A stretch of DNA of 64,000 nucleotides, from positions 1 to 64,000 of the forward strand of contig JAODUP010000706.1 in assembly GCA_025642065.1 (NCBI GenBank), read 5' to 3'. Source of the stretch: Paralvinella palmiformis (taxonomy: Eukaryota > Annelida > Polychaeta > Terebellida > Alvinellidae). A program made the translations under genes and the position numbers. The notes below the pieces were generated by a model. The model searched no databases. It was not told the DNA's origin and saw only the letters and a list, made by a program, of their open reading frames with translations. Below, piece by piece: positions 11,270 to 26,922 of this stretch (the first letter of the stretch is position 1; each line of letters starts with the position of its first letter).

Positions 11270-12560
11270 TATAATCCCGACGGTATCATGGATCTTGCAA
11301 TTTCTGACGGTTACTGGAAGATTATTTCATAAGGTTGCAGCAGTCTTTCTGAAACATATATTACCATGTGTCACTCCACGTGTTGTTGGTAATGCTAAGA
11401 ATGTTCCAGACCAGACCGTAGAGACCCTGTCGGCTGATACAGCACGACAAGTTCCTCCAACTACTTTACTGAGGGGCAGTCCCTTGAAGTGCTTTAAAAG
11501 TGTACATCAAAATATTGTACTGCGGCCTGTATACAACCTGAAGCCAATGCTGGGAGTTCGAGACTGGTGTTATATGTTCTCTTTTATGAGTGCGACTGAC
11601 TAACCTGGCAGAATAATTATGTACTTTCTGTAGCCGTGTCATCAGTGTACTTGGAAGACCATACGGGATAGCGTTGACGTAATCTAGCAGAGAAATTATC
11701 AGGGCGTGTGCCAGTGTGTTGCAAGCATCCAATGTGATGTACCACCTAATATGACCAAAATTACGAATTTGGTAATAGCAGGCTTTGAATATTGCATTTA
11801 CTTGCTTCTCCATGGTCAGGGATGTATTAAAATATGCATCTAAGTTCTTCACTGACGATGCTACAGAAACAGTAGTATTAACTACCTGAAGCTGTAATTC
11901 CTCATTCATCCTAACCTGATGTTTTGGGTTAAAGATAATGAACTCTGTCTTTTCCTCGTTTAACTTAAGAATGTTTGCACTCATCTAAGTACTGATATCA
12001 GCCAAACAAGCTTCACATTTCTTTGCAATGTTGGACCAAGTTTATTTGGGGCATGATCGCCATATAAACCTGGGTATCATCTGCATAACAGTGGTAGAGC
12101 AAATTATGTCGGCTACATATCGCGCCAATTGGTTTTGAATACAAACAGTACTTACGTGGTCCAAGTACCGATCCTTATGGCACCCCAAAATTCAGCCACT
12201 TATCTTCTGATGTCGTCATTCCTATGGCAACACACTGATATATGTCACTCAGATAAGGTTTGATCCAGGAGCGGGCACTTCCGGTTACTCCACATGAGTG
12301 CTCAAGGTGCGTTTGAAGGATATTGTGATCTATGATATCGAAAGCAGCAGATAAGTCAAACAGAACTAATGCCGCCATACACTTCCTATCAAATGCTTGA
12401 GCAATGTCATGATGGACCTTCAGGAGCGCGGTCTCTGTAGTGACCGGTACAGTAATCTGACTGAAGATTATCATGCAGTCTGTGACTACTCACAATGGTT
12501 CTCCAACCTCTTGGCAACCAGCTCCTCAAGGAGCTTTAAAGAGCTTGTTTTTTAATGTTA
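11270..12560 (-). pseudogene. CR1/L2-like reverse transcriptase pseudogene, best preserved in window
   Basis: Minus-strand order: KLLEELVAKRLENHCE near 12530-12485; TETALLKVHHDIAQAFD; catalytic motif A LFDLSAAFDIIDH at 12363-12325; GVP-stop-GSVLGP, where the normal glutamine codon is a stop at 12175-12177; the catalytic box YADDTQVY with YADD at 12087-12076; a frameshift near 12030; ILKLNEEKTEFIIFNP; the LDYVNAIPYGLP and RLVSRTHKREHI blocks; and a final VTVRNCK tail near 11300. A stop at 11985-11987 replaces an expected tryptophan. All three catalytic aspartates are kept, but at least three stops and a frameshift make it dead. Of a normal ORF2 only the RT and C-terminal part remain; the 5' endonuclease is absent, as in typical 5'-truncated insertions. 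The plus-strand frame 11295-11603 is its shadow. Confidence 0.9.
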
Positions 12561-14915
12561 TAACTTCTGTGACATAAGCTGACTTTCAGGAAGTTACCTT
12601 GAATATTTCGCTTTTCCCGTAAAGGTTTTCACTTCAAAACTTTATTCCAGTTTTGTTGATTATGGTACTCCATCGAAACATATATTTTCTGTGTTAAAAG
12701 ACTCACCTTATGCGGACACTTGCTTGTTAAGTATGACATGAAATAAGAGTTTTAGCTTAATATAGCGATGAAATACGTCCCCAAAGTACCGGAATTTCTT
12801 AGTTTATGTAACGTCATTTGCCAGAACATATTTTGGGGTTATTCGCTTGTATTCTGATAAAAAGAAGAAACACATTAATAAACATTTCTCTATCGCGCAT
12901 ATTTATTTCTCCCCATACTCAAATATGGGACCCATTATTGGTAAATCATTTATGTTACAATACACAGATTTGTTCTTCTCTATTCAAAATTTCAAAATGA
13001 AGCTTCCGACATTTTTTGGAGTAAAGACATTAGTTACTTAAATAAAATAAATTAGCATTAGGAATATCTTAGAACAGAGGAAATGTATTTTCTATCCCCT
13101 GTGTGCGTACACAATGTTAACCAAATTAAAGCAATGTGTCAAATGAACCAGTAGGCTCATTAATGGGGTTATTTTGGGATATTGAGAAATATATTTTATA
13201 TGCACCTCAGGTGTTATTAACACCATGTAGATGGGTTAATTAAAGGGAAACTCAAATATGTATGTAGGTTTATTATTTCCACTTAAGTGAAAACAGGTTT
13301 AATAATAATTTAAATATAAGCCGTACTGCTGCTTAGTAACCATGATTCATTTTATGAAATAGAAGCCTGGATGCTGAATGAGAAATCCAATTATTTATAA
13401 TTCATTTTGACAACGCTGGATTTTCTGTAACCTCTAATGAGGTTAGAATTGTTTATTTTTTATTTTGTTTTTCCCCCATGACGCTGCAAGACAAAACTAT
13501 TGTACGTGACTAAAATGTCTTTGACAGCTAAAGGCAATGCATGAGTGAGTGATTGGTTCACCTGGAACACTTATCCAGACGTTTACTTCTCAAAGATATA
13601 CCATTATTAGGTCGTACCATTTCCATTCGCAAAACAACCGGGATTTGGTTTCATGATATATATATATATATACTAATAATTGCATTACGAGAGCTCCTCT
13701 AGGTTATGACAATAAGGGCATGTTTGCTAGAATAAGAATGGGTTTAGAGAACGATTCGAATACTTCTTAGTGCCGAATTAGCAAGTCAACCTTACCTAAA
13801 CATTGCATTACGATATATTACTCAGTAGGAAAGGTAATGCTGTTATAATGTCTAATTCAACACGGGAATACAAATTACCTGTCTCTGTTGGTCAATGATT
13901 CGCAGAAACAACACGTAACAATCTGTTTAATGTGTGACTAATATTTAGGTTCAATCACTAATTTATGTTTTATAAAACACGTGAGTTATCACGCCACTAA
14001 AAACTGACTCGTCACATTTGTCATCCTCATTTGATCGTTCTATACATCATCATCATTTTAAACACAATTTTTATCTTCATCATCATTTCATCTTAATACT
14101 GTCGTCTGGTTTAAAGAGTTTCGAACTTGTTACTCGGCTAAACAATTTTTGTCAACTAAAATTATTAATACTAAAAGCAACGTAGTTCAGCTTTACAATA
14201 CTCCTTCGTGAACGTACTTTTAAAACGGTTTAAATCTAAGAAGCCGCATTACATGCCATTTTTGGAACCATTAATGGTCCAGTACGTTAAAATATTAGTA
14301 TATAGTCTCTGATATAATGCTTTATTTGTATTATTCCATGATAGAGTAGCTTTGAGATATTTCCTAACAAAGAATTATTTGGTATTTTTATTATGGTTAT
14401 TTACCATTTTCAAATGGCAACTAACTTCAATACTCACAATACTGTATCTGAGAAATGTTGGCTCATGAGAGATTATGTTAATAAGCGCTAAGGATCGTAC
14501 CAATAGTGATAGATCGTAGCTTAGGTATAAAAGAGATGTGTGAAGGCTGTTAGCTTTATGTTTAGTTTTGTTTCAAAAATAGGCTACACATATTATATGC
14601 AATATCACATAGTTATAAGACGTGGATAATGTTGTTCAAAACTTCATCATGACCAAATGCAACTATTCTGTTTATCTTCTCTGGTATATTCCTTCAAGCC
14701 ACAAATATTTGCAAAGGAATAAATGTTTTTTTCAAAGTATCAAACTGATGAGTCAGGTAATTAGTTGAAATTTGAACTAACTGCCAAGTTTTGTAATTTA
14801 TCATGCTGTTTTTAAAGTAGAGAACTGTAGCAAATTGGCATTAGTTAACTACACGACATGCATAGTTATACGCAAAGTTATGTGCGTGTATGTTGTTATT
14901 GACAGCCTTGCCATA
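12560..14915. other. Intergenic, nothing assigned
   Basis: Unique-looking A+T-rich DNA with a short AT tract at 13655-13672. No coding, RNA or repeat signal supported. Confidence 0.55.
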
Positions 14916-14919
14916 ACTC

Positions 14920-15135
14920 ATTATTATTATTATTATTATTATCATTATTATTTTTAACATTTCTACTACTAACAGTAATGAACGTAGTAGTAGTGGCGCT
15001 GACGGTGTTTGTGGTTGTAGTAGTAGTAGAAATAGTAGAGTAGTAGTAGTAGAAATAGCAAGTGTTGCTATTGTAGTGGTACCAGCGGTGATGGTTGTAG
15101 TTGCAGTAACAGTGGTAGTAGAATTACTACTAATA
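14920..15135. repeat. (ATT)n then imperfect (GTA/TAG)n block
   Basis: ATT units at about 14922-14955, then interrupted TAG/GTA units to about 15130. The same ATT to TAG transition occurs at 6.2, 31.1, 40.1 and 49.1 kb. Confidence 0.9.
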
Positions 15136-15565
15136 GTAATACTGGTTACCTTAATAAATTGTTAATTTAGTGTTGGTGGTGTTTGATCCTTTAAAGCCGA
15201 ACTGCGATCAGTGTTATCCCAAATGTGGTGTACTATGGGATCCGTTGAGATAGTATGATATGTTTCCGTATATGACGTCATATTACGTCGTTGCCGTTCC
15301 GTTCAAGATAAAGACAGATAACAATTTTACTTCTCTTGACATTGAATCTGAACATTAACAGATTAATTTCAGGAAATTATTATTTAAAACAGAAATATAA
15401 GAGAAACAACATATACCAGCTTATTTAAATCTGTATAATAATACGTTATTGTCTGATTACCAATTAATGCTGTAGATTCATGTATATGATATTGGAAGAG
15501 GTAACTGTGTACTAAAGGGGTATTAACTAATATATTCTCTACGTTTGGTCATTCTTGAAAATGGT
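15136..15565. other. Intergenic, nothing assigned
   Basis: No feature recognised. Confidence 0.55.
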
Positions 15566-15665
15566 CAAATAATAATAATAATACTAATAATGTATATTTA
15601 ATAAAGCGCCCTTGCTAGCAGGAGCCATTCAAAGGCGCTGTATAAATAATATGTAATATAATAAT
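15566..15665 (-). mobile_element. LINE 3' terminus (3' UTR tail only)
   Basis: On the minus strand it ends GCGCTTTATTAAATATA followed by TATTAGTATTATTATT. The same end, GGCGCTTTATGAATATA then TATTAGTATTATTATT, closes the LINE fragment at 47530-47945. The (ATT)n tail is the normal 3' end of CR1/L2-like LINEs. An AGCGCC/GGCGCT pair inside could form a short hairpin. No coding part remains. Confidence 0.7.
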
Positions 15666-15669
15666 ACCC

Positions 15670-17065
15670 CAAAATTAGCACTTTAACTAAACGCCAACGA
15701 TCAATTCTGATAGGTTAATTTCTCGGTGGAACAAAAGTGTAGTTAATTTCATGCGATGAATAGTGCCATACATTCTTTTTCATAATTTTCTGAAAACGAA
15801 ATAATATAAATTTATAAAAAGTGTTATGCCTTTTAGAGCGGGTGAGAGCTTAAGTTAATTGTAACAAAAACGTAAAATGAAGATCGCGATTCTATAATAT
15901 TATATGAAGTGAAAGGTAAAAGAAAATGTCCAAACATCCTTTTTAGGCCATGAGCCAAGGGGATCGACTGGCCTCAGTCACAGGGAAAAAGGCTAACCAT
16001 TTATTTAGTCTAGACTATGAGCCTCAGTATTAGCAGATATGTGATAATCGTGTCAGACATTTTGCCATATATGTTATATTATCTCACCGCTATTCCGCTT
16101 GGGGATCATGTTTTCGCCAAAAGTATGGAGGTAAGGTTCAATTAGTGGCTCTCAAATAATGTATGTTGTAGATATTAGCTGATATTGCATAACATGTTCG
16201 TGTTCATGGAATTGCTCATTCAAAGATGTATAAAGAATGCATATATGATCTAAATTCAACTTTCCATCATCAATCAAAACATATTTGTTCTTCAACTCGA
16301 AAAAATCAATGACAAATCCCCTATATTTAAAAAGGAAATCATGATCCATTTTGGCAGATATAGTTATATTTGGAGTTGAGACACACATACAATAGTAGCC
16401 AGGTCAAATATGGAAATTTAAATCGCATACACCTTGAGTAAAATAAGAAAACCCAAGATGACCGAAATAACCATTACAAAACTCTATACATTTTCGCATT
16501 GGTGTACTCTGAGGATAATATATTACCTGAAAATATATCATATTGAATCACTAAAACCCACCACTACAAGTAATACAAATCATTTGCTGCCAACAGATCT
16601 GCTACAATGAACACATTAAATATATTGCACAGCTCACTCAATCATTATTTCTTTATTGATCACCTACACATATAAATGTACAACGATATTGATTTATAAC
16701 ATTCGTGTTATTTGGACATATTAGTTGAAAGATGAAAGAAATGAAAACATTACACAGGCTATGCCATAAGATAGGCAAAGAGTTTAGGACTTTTGTAATT
16801 GTTATGGCCACCATCTTGAATTATATTTGTTGTTCAGGGTATGTGTGATTTAAAGTTCCAAAAATGGTCCGCAAGAGCAATAGAGGTGCTAATATAAATG
16901 ATATGATGAGACATATATGGCAAGCATCTAACACTGCTATCACATATTTTCTAATACTACGGATACCAAAATAATAGTAAGCCTTCCTCCTTCTGAATAA
17001 GACCAATATCGAAAGTTTGAGGGTCTGGCTCATCGGCTATTTATAGTTCTCAGTGTTCATAGGAG
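15670..17065. other. Intergenic, nothing assigned
   Basis: The 78- and 70-codon minus-strand frames at 16152 and 16821 show no known motif. Confidence 0.5.
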
Positions 17066-17069
17066 TGTT

Positions 17070-17300
17070 GAGGTATTGGCTAACAATATTGTATTCTATC
17101 TATCGACATCTGCTCCTGCTTGTTCCTTATTTCTTTGCCTAACAACAAAATTCCAAGCACAGGACATAATTCAGATATTGCATCTGTCACTTCTTTCTTC
17201 AAATATAATTAGCAACTCCCTGAAGCCATCATGGTGCTTGTCAAACTATCAGATGACGTTATCGAGATATTACTACTGGGGTTGTTCGGATAATCAGCTA
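17070..17300 (+). pseudogene. Possible LINE reverse transcriptase scrap, relative of 3.4 kb
   Basis: The frame at 17076-17315 contains DIIQILHLSLLSSNIISNSL then KPSW, aligned with the 3.5-kb copy at both DNA and protein level. It resembles the INLSL...WK region of L2-type RTs, and is followed by no further recognisable RT block. It could also be another dispersed repeat. Confidence 0.4.
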
Positions 17301-17319
17301 AAGGCGAGCAACTGAAGGT

Positions 17320-18580
17320 GATTTGAAGAATATAATTCCTGGGTTGATACAACTGCAAGCATTCTTTAGTTAGACCAATCAGCTTACGGGAGTCAACCAA
17401 TGTTCACGTTCATCTGAATTTTAAAATTGCCTTTTAAGTACCAGATACCGAGTTGTACAACGTTGTGCACCGATGGAAGAAGCTCATATTTAGCTGATTT
17501 GAATAGGGCAACTGCATCATAACTAAACTTGAAATACATAAAGGATATAAACCCATACACTATATGCCAACACACAGATGACAAAAGACAAAATTCTCAA
17601 TACACCGTTATTATATTTGTAAAGCAATGATATATGTAAAATAATCTCGGGCACTTTCACACCTGCACAAACCTATTAATTATATACAATTGTCGTTGGG
17701 ATGTTTTATGACAACTGGGTTAGGTAAGTTCACGAGTAGAAGAAAGAAATCAAATAGCATACACCCTTTGTTAAGAAGAACTAAAGGCTTGAGTGAGTGG
17801 CTTCCTTTTAAAATATGGTGTATATAAACCTCGAGTAATATGGCAACGTTAGACATTTTACACAACCTAGCGTAATCTAAAATGTTTTACATTATTCTCT
17901 AAACCAACAAATTAACTTAAATAGATCGAAATGGGTCATTATTATTGGTTTGAGTTGTATTGCATCGCTGCTATTAGTATTGATCGAAATTTATTCTGAT
18001 TTCTGCTTATATTATTCATATATTATTCATACTGTGTACTAGTATTTGACTTTTCTATTTTAGGCTTAATCTGTATTGATTAATACTTGGCCGTAGTGTT
18101 CAGCATTTGTATATGTTTGTGAGGTGTTTCCTAAGAATCCTTCCTCGTTCATATGTCTCAGGTGTAAATGGTGCAGAGACTAAGCAAACCAATCAACCAT
18201 GAATCTAGATACTGTCCCTTTTTCGTCTAATGAAGATACTGTATTCATCTCCTCCTATTTTATGACGTATAAGTACCACACCGTGTCAGCTATTTTATGC
18301 TTAGTAAAACATAAAACATGATTAAAACAAAATCCATTATATAAAGTCTTACATATCAGAACAGTCTACACTCTCTTAGCACATAAATGAAGAAAGGGCA
18401 TGAAAGTAATGAAAACATTATTAATTATCTAGGTGTTTTGCCTTAACACTTTACTATTGTAATGAAACATTAGGATTCAGGTGATATATACAAATGCTTT
18501 ATATGATTAATTGCATAATACATTATTTACAATTTATCAAATATAATCATCTCTGTTATCAGCATCAGCATAATCATCAT
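17320..18580. other. Intergenic, nothing assigned
   Basis: No feature recognised; short frames only. Confidence 0.5.
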
Positions 18581-18584
18581 CAAT

Positions 18585-19850
<1,266 letters not shown>

Positions 19851-19914
19851 CCTTGTGATATTTGCTGGAGGGTCAAATACCTCATAAACATACAAATCCA
19901 ATAAATACTATGAC

Positions 19915-20155
19915 CTACTCGTCACTATTATAACAATTTACATCGGCGCTTTAGCAGACCGTTATGGCGGAATTGCCGTTCTATATATTAACATTTTCAA
20001 ATCAGACCTAATGTCTGCTATACAAACTATAATTATAATATAGGGTTTTATTAATGACAAGGAGACTAAAGTTAGCCTTGAATGTCATAGCACAGACTGG
20101 ACATAACTGGACCTAGGAAAGATAATTCTATTCCCACAAACAACTAAGGTGAATT
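19915..20155 (+). repeat. Family A partial copy A2b
   Basis: Direct-orientation match to about 19305-19545 of A2, including 'ggacataactggacctagg'. It is more diverged than A1 is from A2, and is cut at its right end by repeat X. Confidence 0.8.
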
Positions 20156-22975
<2,820 letters not shown>

Positions 22976-22978
22976 TCC

Positions 22979-22979
<1 letters not shown>

Positions 22980-23013
<34 letters not shown>
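22980..23013. repeat. (AAT)n microsatellite
   Basis: On the minus strand it directly follows the LINE pseudogene, whose frame reads SVAAPTRAG and then isoleucines, so the tract cuts the LINE at its C-terminus. Confidence 0.93.
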
Positions 23014-23014
<1 letters not shown>

Positions 23015-23530
23015 CTGCCCGAGTGGGGGCTGCAACACTAAATAAACAATCATTAAATGACTTGAGCCGAAACAAAGGCACCCGCAGTAGTATCTGACTG
23101 AATGACCTGAGTTTTCAGGATGACTTTCTAATGGACTCCAGTTCACACAGGTATTATAGCGCTAAATCATTAATAGATTGATAAATTATTAATAAAATGA
23201 AGGCGATTAATGTTATAATCAGATATGCCAAATAACAGGGAGTTACAATAGTATATAAGATATATAACAAAGGAATGGACTACAGTTACAAGCTTTTCTT
23301 GTGTCAAGAATGCTTTAAAACAGTGGCTGTTTTAAGACGGTAGTAGGCAGCTCGGCATACTGATGTGATATGTTCATGCATGTTAATACATTGGTCAAAA
23401 TAACCCCTAGATGTTTTATGACCCATTATAGACTGAAAGCTAGGGGGTTTTATTTTATGGCTTGTTTACCAAATGTTCTGAATGTTGTTTCTTAATGACA
23501 ATTTCTCCTGAATTCAGAAATCTGTTTCTT
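23013..23530 (-). pseudogene. LINE (CR1/L2-like) C-terminal fragment
   Basis: Minus-strand blocks in order: NSGEIVIKKQHSEH near 23515; YFDQCINMHEHITSVCRAAY, the usual GVxFD...HI..VCRSAYY segment, at about 23405-23345; INDLAL-stop-YLCEL; SQILLRVP; and SVAAPT at about 23040, the start of the SVAAPxLWNxLP motif near LINE ORF2 ends. Several stops. The (AAT)n tract replaces the rest. Lies in tandem with a related fragment upstream on the minus strand at 23.57-24.01 kb. Confidence 0.78.
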
Positions 23531-23567
23531 ACAAATATCTGCTTGGACAATCCTTCAAAAATAACCC

Positions 23568-24010
23568 TCAAAGTGATGTACCCTCAAATTCCCAAATCGC
23601 GATCCCACGGGGAAGCTGTATTTTGACCTGGTATGCTTCACCAATATTTACAAATGAGGTATCATTGCAGAAGTGTCTGAAACATTGAAACATATCAATG
23701 CCAACAAATATACCAAGATGTGAAGATAGCTTGAGGTACCTGCAATAGTATCTGATTAAGTGACGAGAATATTGAGGATGACATTCTAGTGGACACGAGT
23801 TCATAAAGGTATTTAGGTGTCATACCATTGATAGATTTCTCAGTTGTTGGTAAGATAAACATTTTGGTATACTGTGCAATACGTAGCCAAAACAGGTTTG
23901 AAGAATTGGGATATGATTACATTCTGTAGTAATTGTCACTGTCAATTCCTTAGATGACTAATGTTATAGTAAGATTTAATATATAACAGGGAATTGTAAA
24001 CAATAGTAGT
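23568..24010 (-). pseudogene. Second LINE C-terminal fragment, tandem relative of 23.0-23.5 kb
   Basis: DNA alignment by eye links about 23700-23990 to 23060-23270. Protein blocks: KSINGMTPKYLYELV (normal: KALxGxAPxYLxEL), then SLNQILLQVP. The 78-codon frame at 23568-23804 is in a different frame of the same element. Which LINE copy inserted first is unclear. Confidence 0.65.
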
Positions 24011-24014
24011 CTAT

Positions 24015-25500
24015 ACGAGATGTAATAAAGTCAGGGACCATAATAAAAATGATATTCCTTACGATGCCAAATACAATTGGAACAGCTTTGTATTGTAATT
24101 TGAACTTGGCAGGTATTTAGGAAAGCCAGAGGTTGATTGTTGCATTTATACTTTGTAGGTGACTTTAATCACTTTAGGATAGATATTAAATGTCAGAAGT
24201 TCGAACAAGCGCGTAAGTCCATTCTTTGCTGATATACGAAGCCAGTACAGCTGGTGGTAAGACTGAGTTGGTCACTTAACAAAATAGTCCTAGAGAACAT
24301 TCGCTGGGCCGTTATTTTAGCTGTGCCCGGTTTCAAATATAAACAAACGAATGAATAATATCGAACAATATGATATAATCGTCAAAGCTTTGTATAGATA
24401 ATTACGACGATAAGTCAGCCCCCTGCTAGAAACCAAAGAATTACACATCATTGCGTAGTGATATATCAGTAATCAACGAGTTTCTGTTCCTGTTGGGAGT
24501 GACTGGACTAGTGGACTGTTTGTCTAACTTGATAACTGTATAGGTAACAAACAGGTGGCCAAGAGGTTTCTATTTGTGGCTATACCTTACTAGAAATGTT
24601 ACTAAATTCAATTGAATTGATCTAGGGTTTTATAGCGCTATATCGTTTTGTTTAATCCTACTTTTCTTCCAACATAGATATCAAGTGCTAATCTGTCCTA
24701 ATAGCACAATATGCTAGAACATTCGTGTTATCCTAATTAGTATGTTCAACTGCATTACACTTTAATTAAGCTTTGAGTAGCCAAACTACACAAATAACGG
24801 TGGATAACAAGCTGTGGTAATTTCACAGCTCCCTTATATTTTCAAACATTTCTGATGGATGAGTGCGCGACTCAGCATAGTAAACAGGCAGGCTGTATAT
24901 ATGACGTCTCTAGACAGCTCTAACTTATATTAATTACCCTGACATGCAGAGATTAATTATCCTGAAGTGCAGTGTAATTATGTCTGCATGCACTGGGTGT
25001 CTGTACGTTTACCATTAACAGCGTGAAGTACACCTATATGTCTTTGGCATCTGCATTATTTCATATATCCAGTTACATACTCTATTATTGATTTTCAGAG
25101 TTTCTTACTTTAATATTTCTTATCCTGTAGTTAGTTATTGTAGTTAGTTTAACTTTTTGTTATATTTGATAATAGTGTTCCTTGTGTTCAATGAGGTTTG
25201 TTCTTAATAATAGGTTTAACTAGCGGGATAGACGTATCCGGCAAGGTATCAGATGTTTGTTATATTCAATTAAATAAACTTATCTATCCATGAATTCATT
25301 TAATGAAATTTAGATAAAAAACTAGTAGGCGAGTGCCTTACTCTACTCTGATGTAAAACACATATTTTATTTACCTCTTCTTTCACACATAGTTCTAGTT
25401 AAAGACAGACGAACACAGAGAAATATAAACACGTGTACACACCTTAATTCAGTTGTAAAATCGGATATCTGCCCAAAATTTGGCATCTTGGTTATAGGTC
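24015..25500. other. Intergenic; contains a short three-unit tandem repeat
   Basis: About 24928-25000 holds three diverged units of 22-24 bp built on TTAATTAyCCTGAmrTGCAG. Otherwise nothing assigned. Confidence 0.55.
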
Positions 25501-25504
25501 AGAT

Positions 25505-25705
25505 ATATACTATGCCGATAGGTGTTTTGATTTAAAACTTCTACACCTAGCTACATATAGCCAGGAGAGATATATTAGGCATGGGTGAACGTTCACAAAG
25601 TAATAAACATAAATATATGTGTAAATCATAGTATTTAATCAGGATTGAGGTAATGTTTCGTTCCAGTTTCTATAAGTGTACAGAATATACGCCACACAAG
25701 TTTGT
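25505..25705 (-). repeat. Dispersed repeat family F, copy F2
   Basis: Reverse-complement match to 2300-2485. Next to it, at 25689-25710, is a perfect hairpin ACGCCACA-(6)-TGTGGCGT of unknown meaning. Confidence 0.65.
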
Positions 25706-25859
25706 GGCGTGTTCAACTCTAGCTGTTATGCAGGCTGACGCGTCGTTAAACTGTACAAGGGTATAACTTGTCATCGTGGTTTCAGTACAAACAGTGAAGC
25801 AGGGCTTGCCAGACTACAGTTAGTTAAATTTATTTAAGTCGCATATTTTGTATATTTGT

Positions 25860-26060
25860 TAGCTTTTTATTAAACCACATAGAAATGTTGTATACTTCGG
25901 GTACTGGTGTCAAAAGGTGAATTATGTGTGTGTTTCAGCTTCCTGTACATACGTACGTCCAGAAGCGGAAGCTATGGGCGTGATAATTTTGTCACGTACA
26001 TAAAGTGGATTATGTGTGACCTACCGGAAGACAAGTAGCCAAGATTTATCAATATGTTTG
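25860..26060 (-). repeat. Family B dispersed repeat, diverged copy B4
   Basis: Keeps the segment with the GTACGTGACAAA and TCACGCCCA blocks, and the gcggaagc block, of copies B1 and B2, but is much more diverged. Abuts an AG microsatellite. Confidence 0.6.
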
Positions 26061-26067
26061 GCTTATA

Positions 26068-26135
26068 TGGAGAGAGAGAGAGAGAGAGAGGAGGGTGGGG
26101 TCGGCTGAGAGAGAGGGGAGAGAAAGAGAGAGAAC
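26068..26135. repeat. (AG)n purine-rich microsatellite
   Basis: AG run interrupted by a G-rich patch (about 26090-26104), then AG again. Confidence 0.93.
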
Positions 26136-26139
26136 AAAC

Positions 26140-26850
26140 GCAAGCATTATAGCAAATATGGTTTCAAACGTTAGTTTATATTTCTCACAAACATATATTT
26201 AATGTATTACGGATGGCTCCTAAAATCTATGGACATTTAACATATATTCCGTTTGTTTAAAGGGTTAAAAAGTGAAACACTTTATATACAATACATTCAC
26301 CTGGTTTTTATTACTTCTCATTAACTGCATGTCTCAGCCTATTAAACAGACCAACAACGTGATGTCAACAATAATTATGTTCGGCAGTTGAATACCGCAG
26401 TTATAATAGGCAATTAACACGACCAGGCTAACACAACCAGTCAACGGCAAGGCCAGTGCTGTCTTATACGATTATCATACTGAATTTGAGGTAGAGAGTC
26501 ACAGGAGTTTTAACATTAGCTAACATGAACACCAAAGGCCTTACAATGGTTGCAGAATCAGAAAAAAAAGTACCATCATCCATCTTCTTGACCCCATATT
26601 TGCCCAGTTTATTTTTGTTTTGATTCTAGCTTGACGTCCATTTGTGTTAGGTTCACAATTGAATAGTTGACCATTAATTATTATCAAACAATAATAGTAA
26701 TCGAAACTATATATAAAGAGTTGTTCACGTCCGTTATTGAGAAGGTATGCGTGGTGTTACTTTTCTTAACTATTAATTGAATTTGACAATCATAGAGAAT
26801 GGATGACGGTAGTATAAACTCACTCTAATTATCTGCCTAGCTTGTTGATT
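26140..26850. other. Intergenic, nothing assigned
   Basis: No feature recognised. Confidence 0.55.

Positions 26851-26852
<2 letters not shown>

Positions 26853-26919
<67 letters not shown>
26853..26919. repeat. (AT)n microsatellite
   Basis: Uninterrupted AT tract; frames on both strands are artefacts. Confidence 0.97.

Positions 26920-26922
<3 letters not shown>

Noticed and set aside
11295..11603. 102-codon plus-strand frame
   Set aside because: It is antisense to the RT pseudogene, which has clear family motifs on the minus strand.
14746..14790. CTGATGAG...GAAA at 14.75 kb as a hammerhead ribozyme
   Set aside because: The bases between the two boxes pair at three positions at best, and stems I and III cannot be drawn.
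22980..23110. A host exon in the minus frame 22896-23081
   Set aside because: The SVAAPT block and what lies upstream identify it as a LINE C-terminus ending in an AAT microsatellite.
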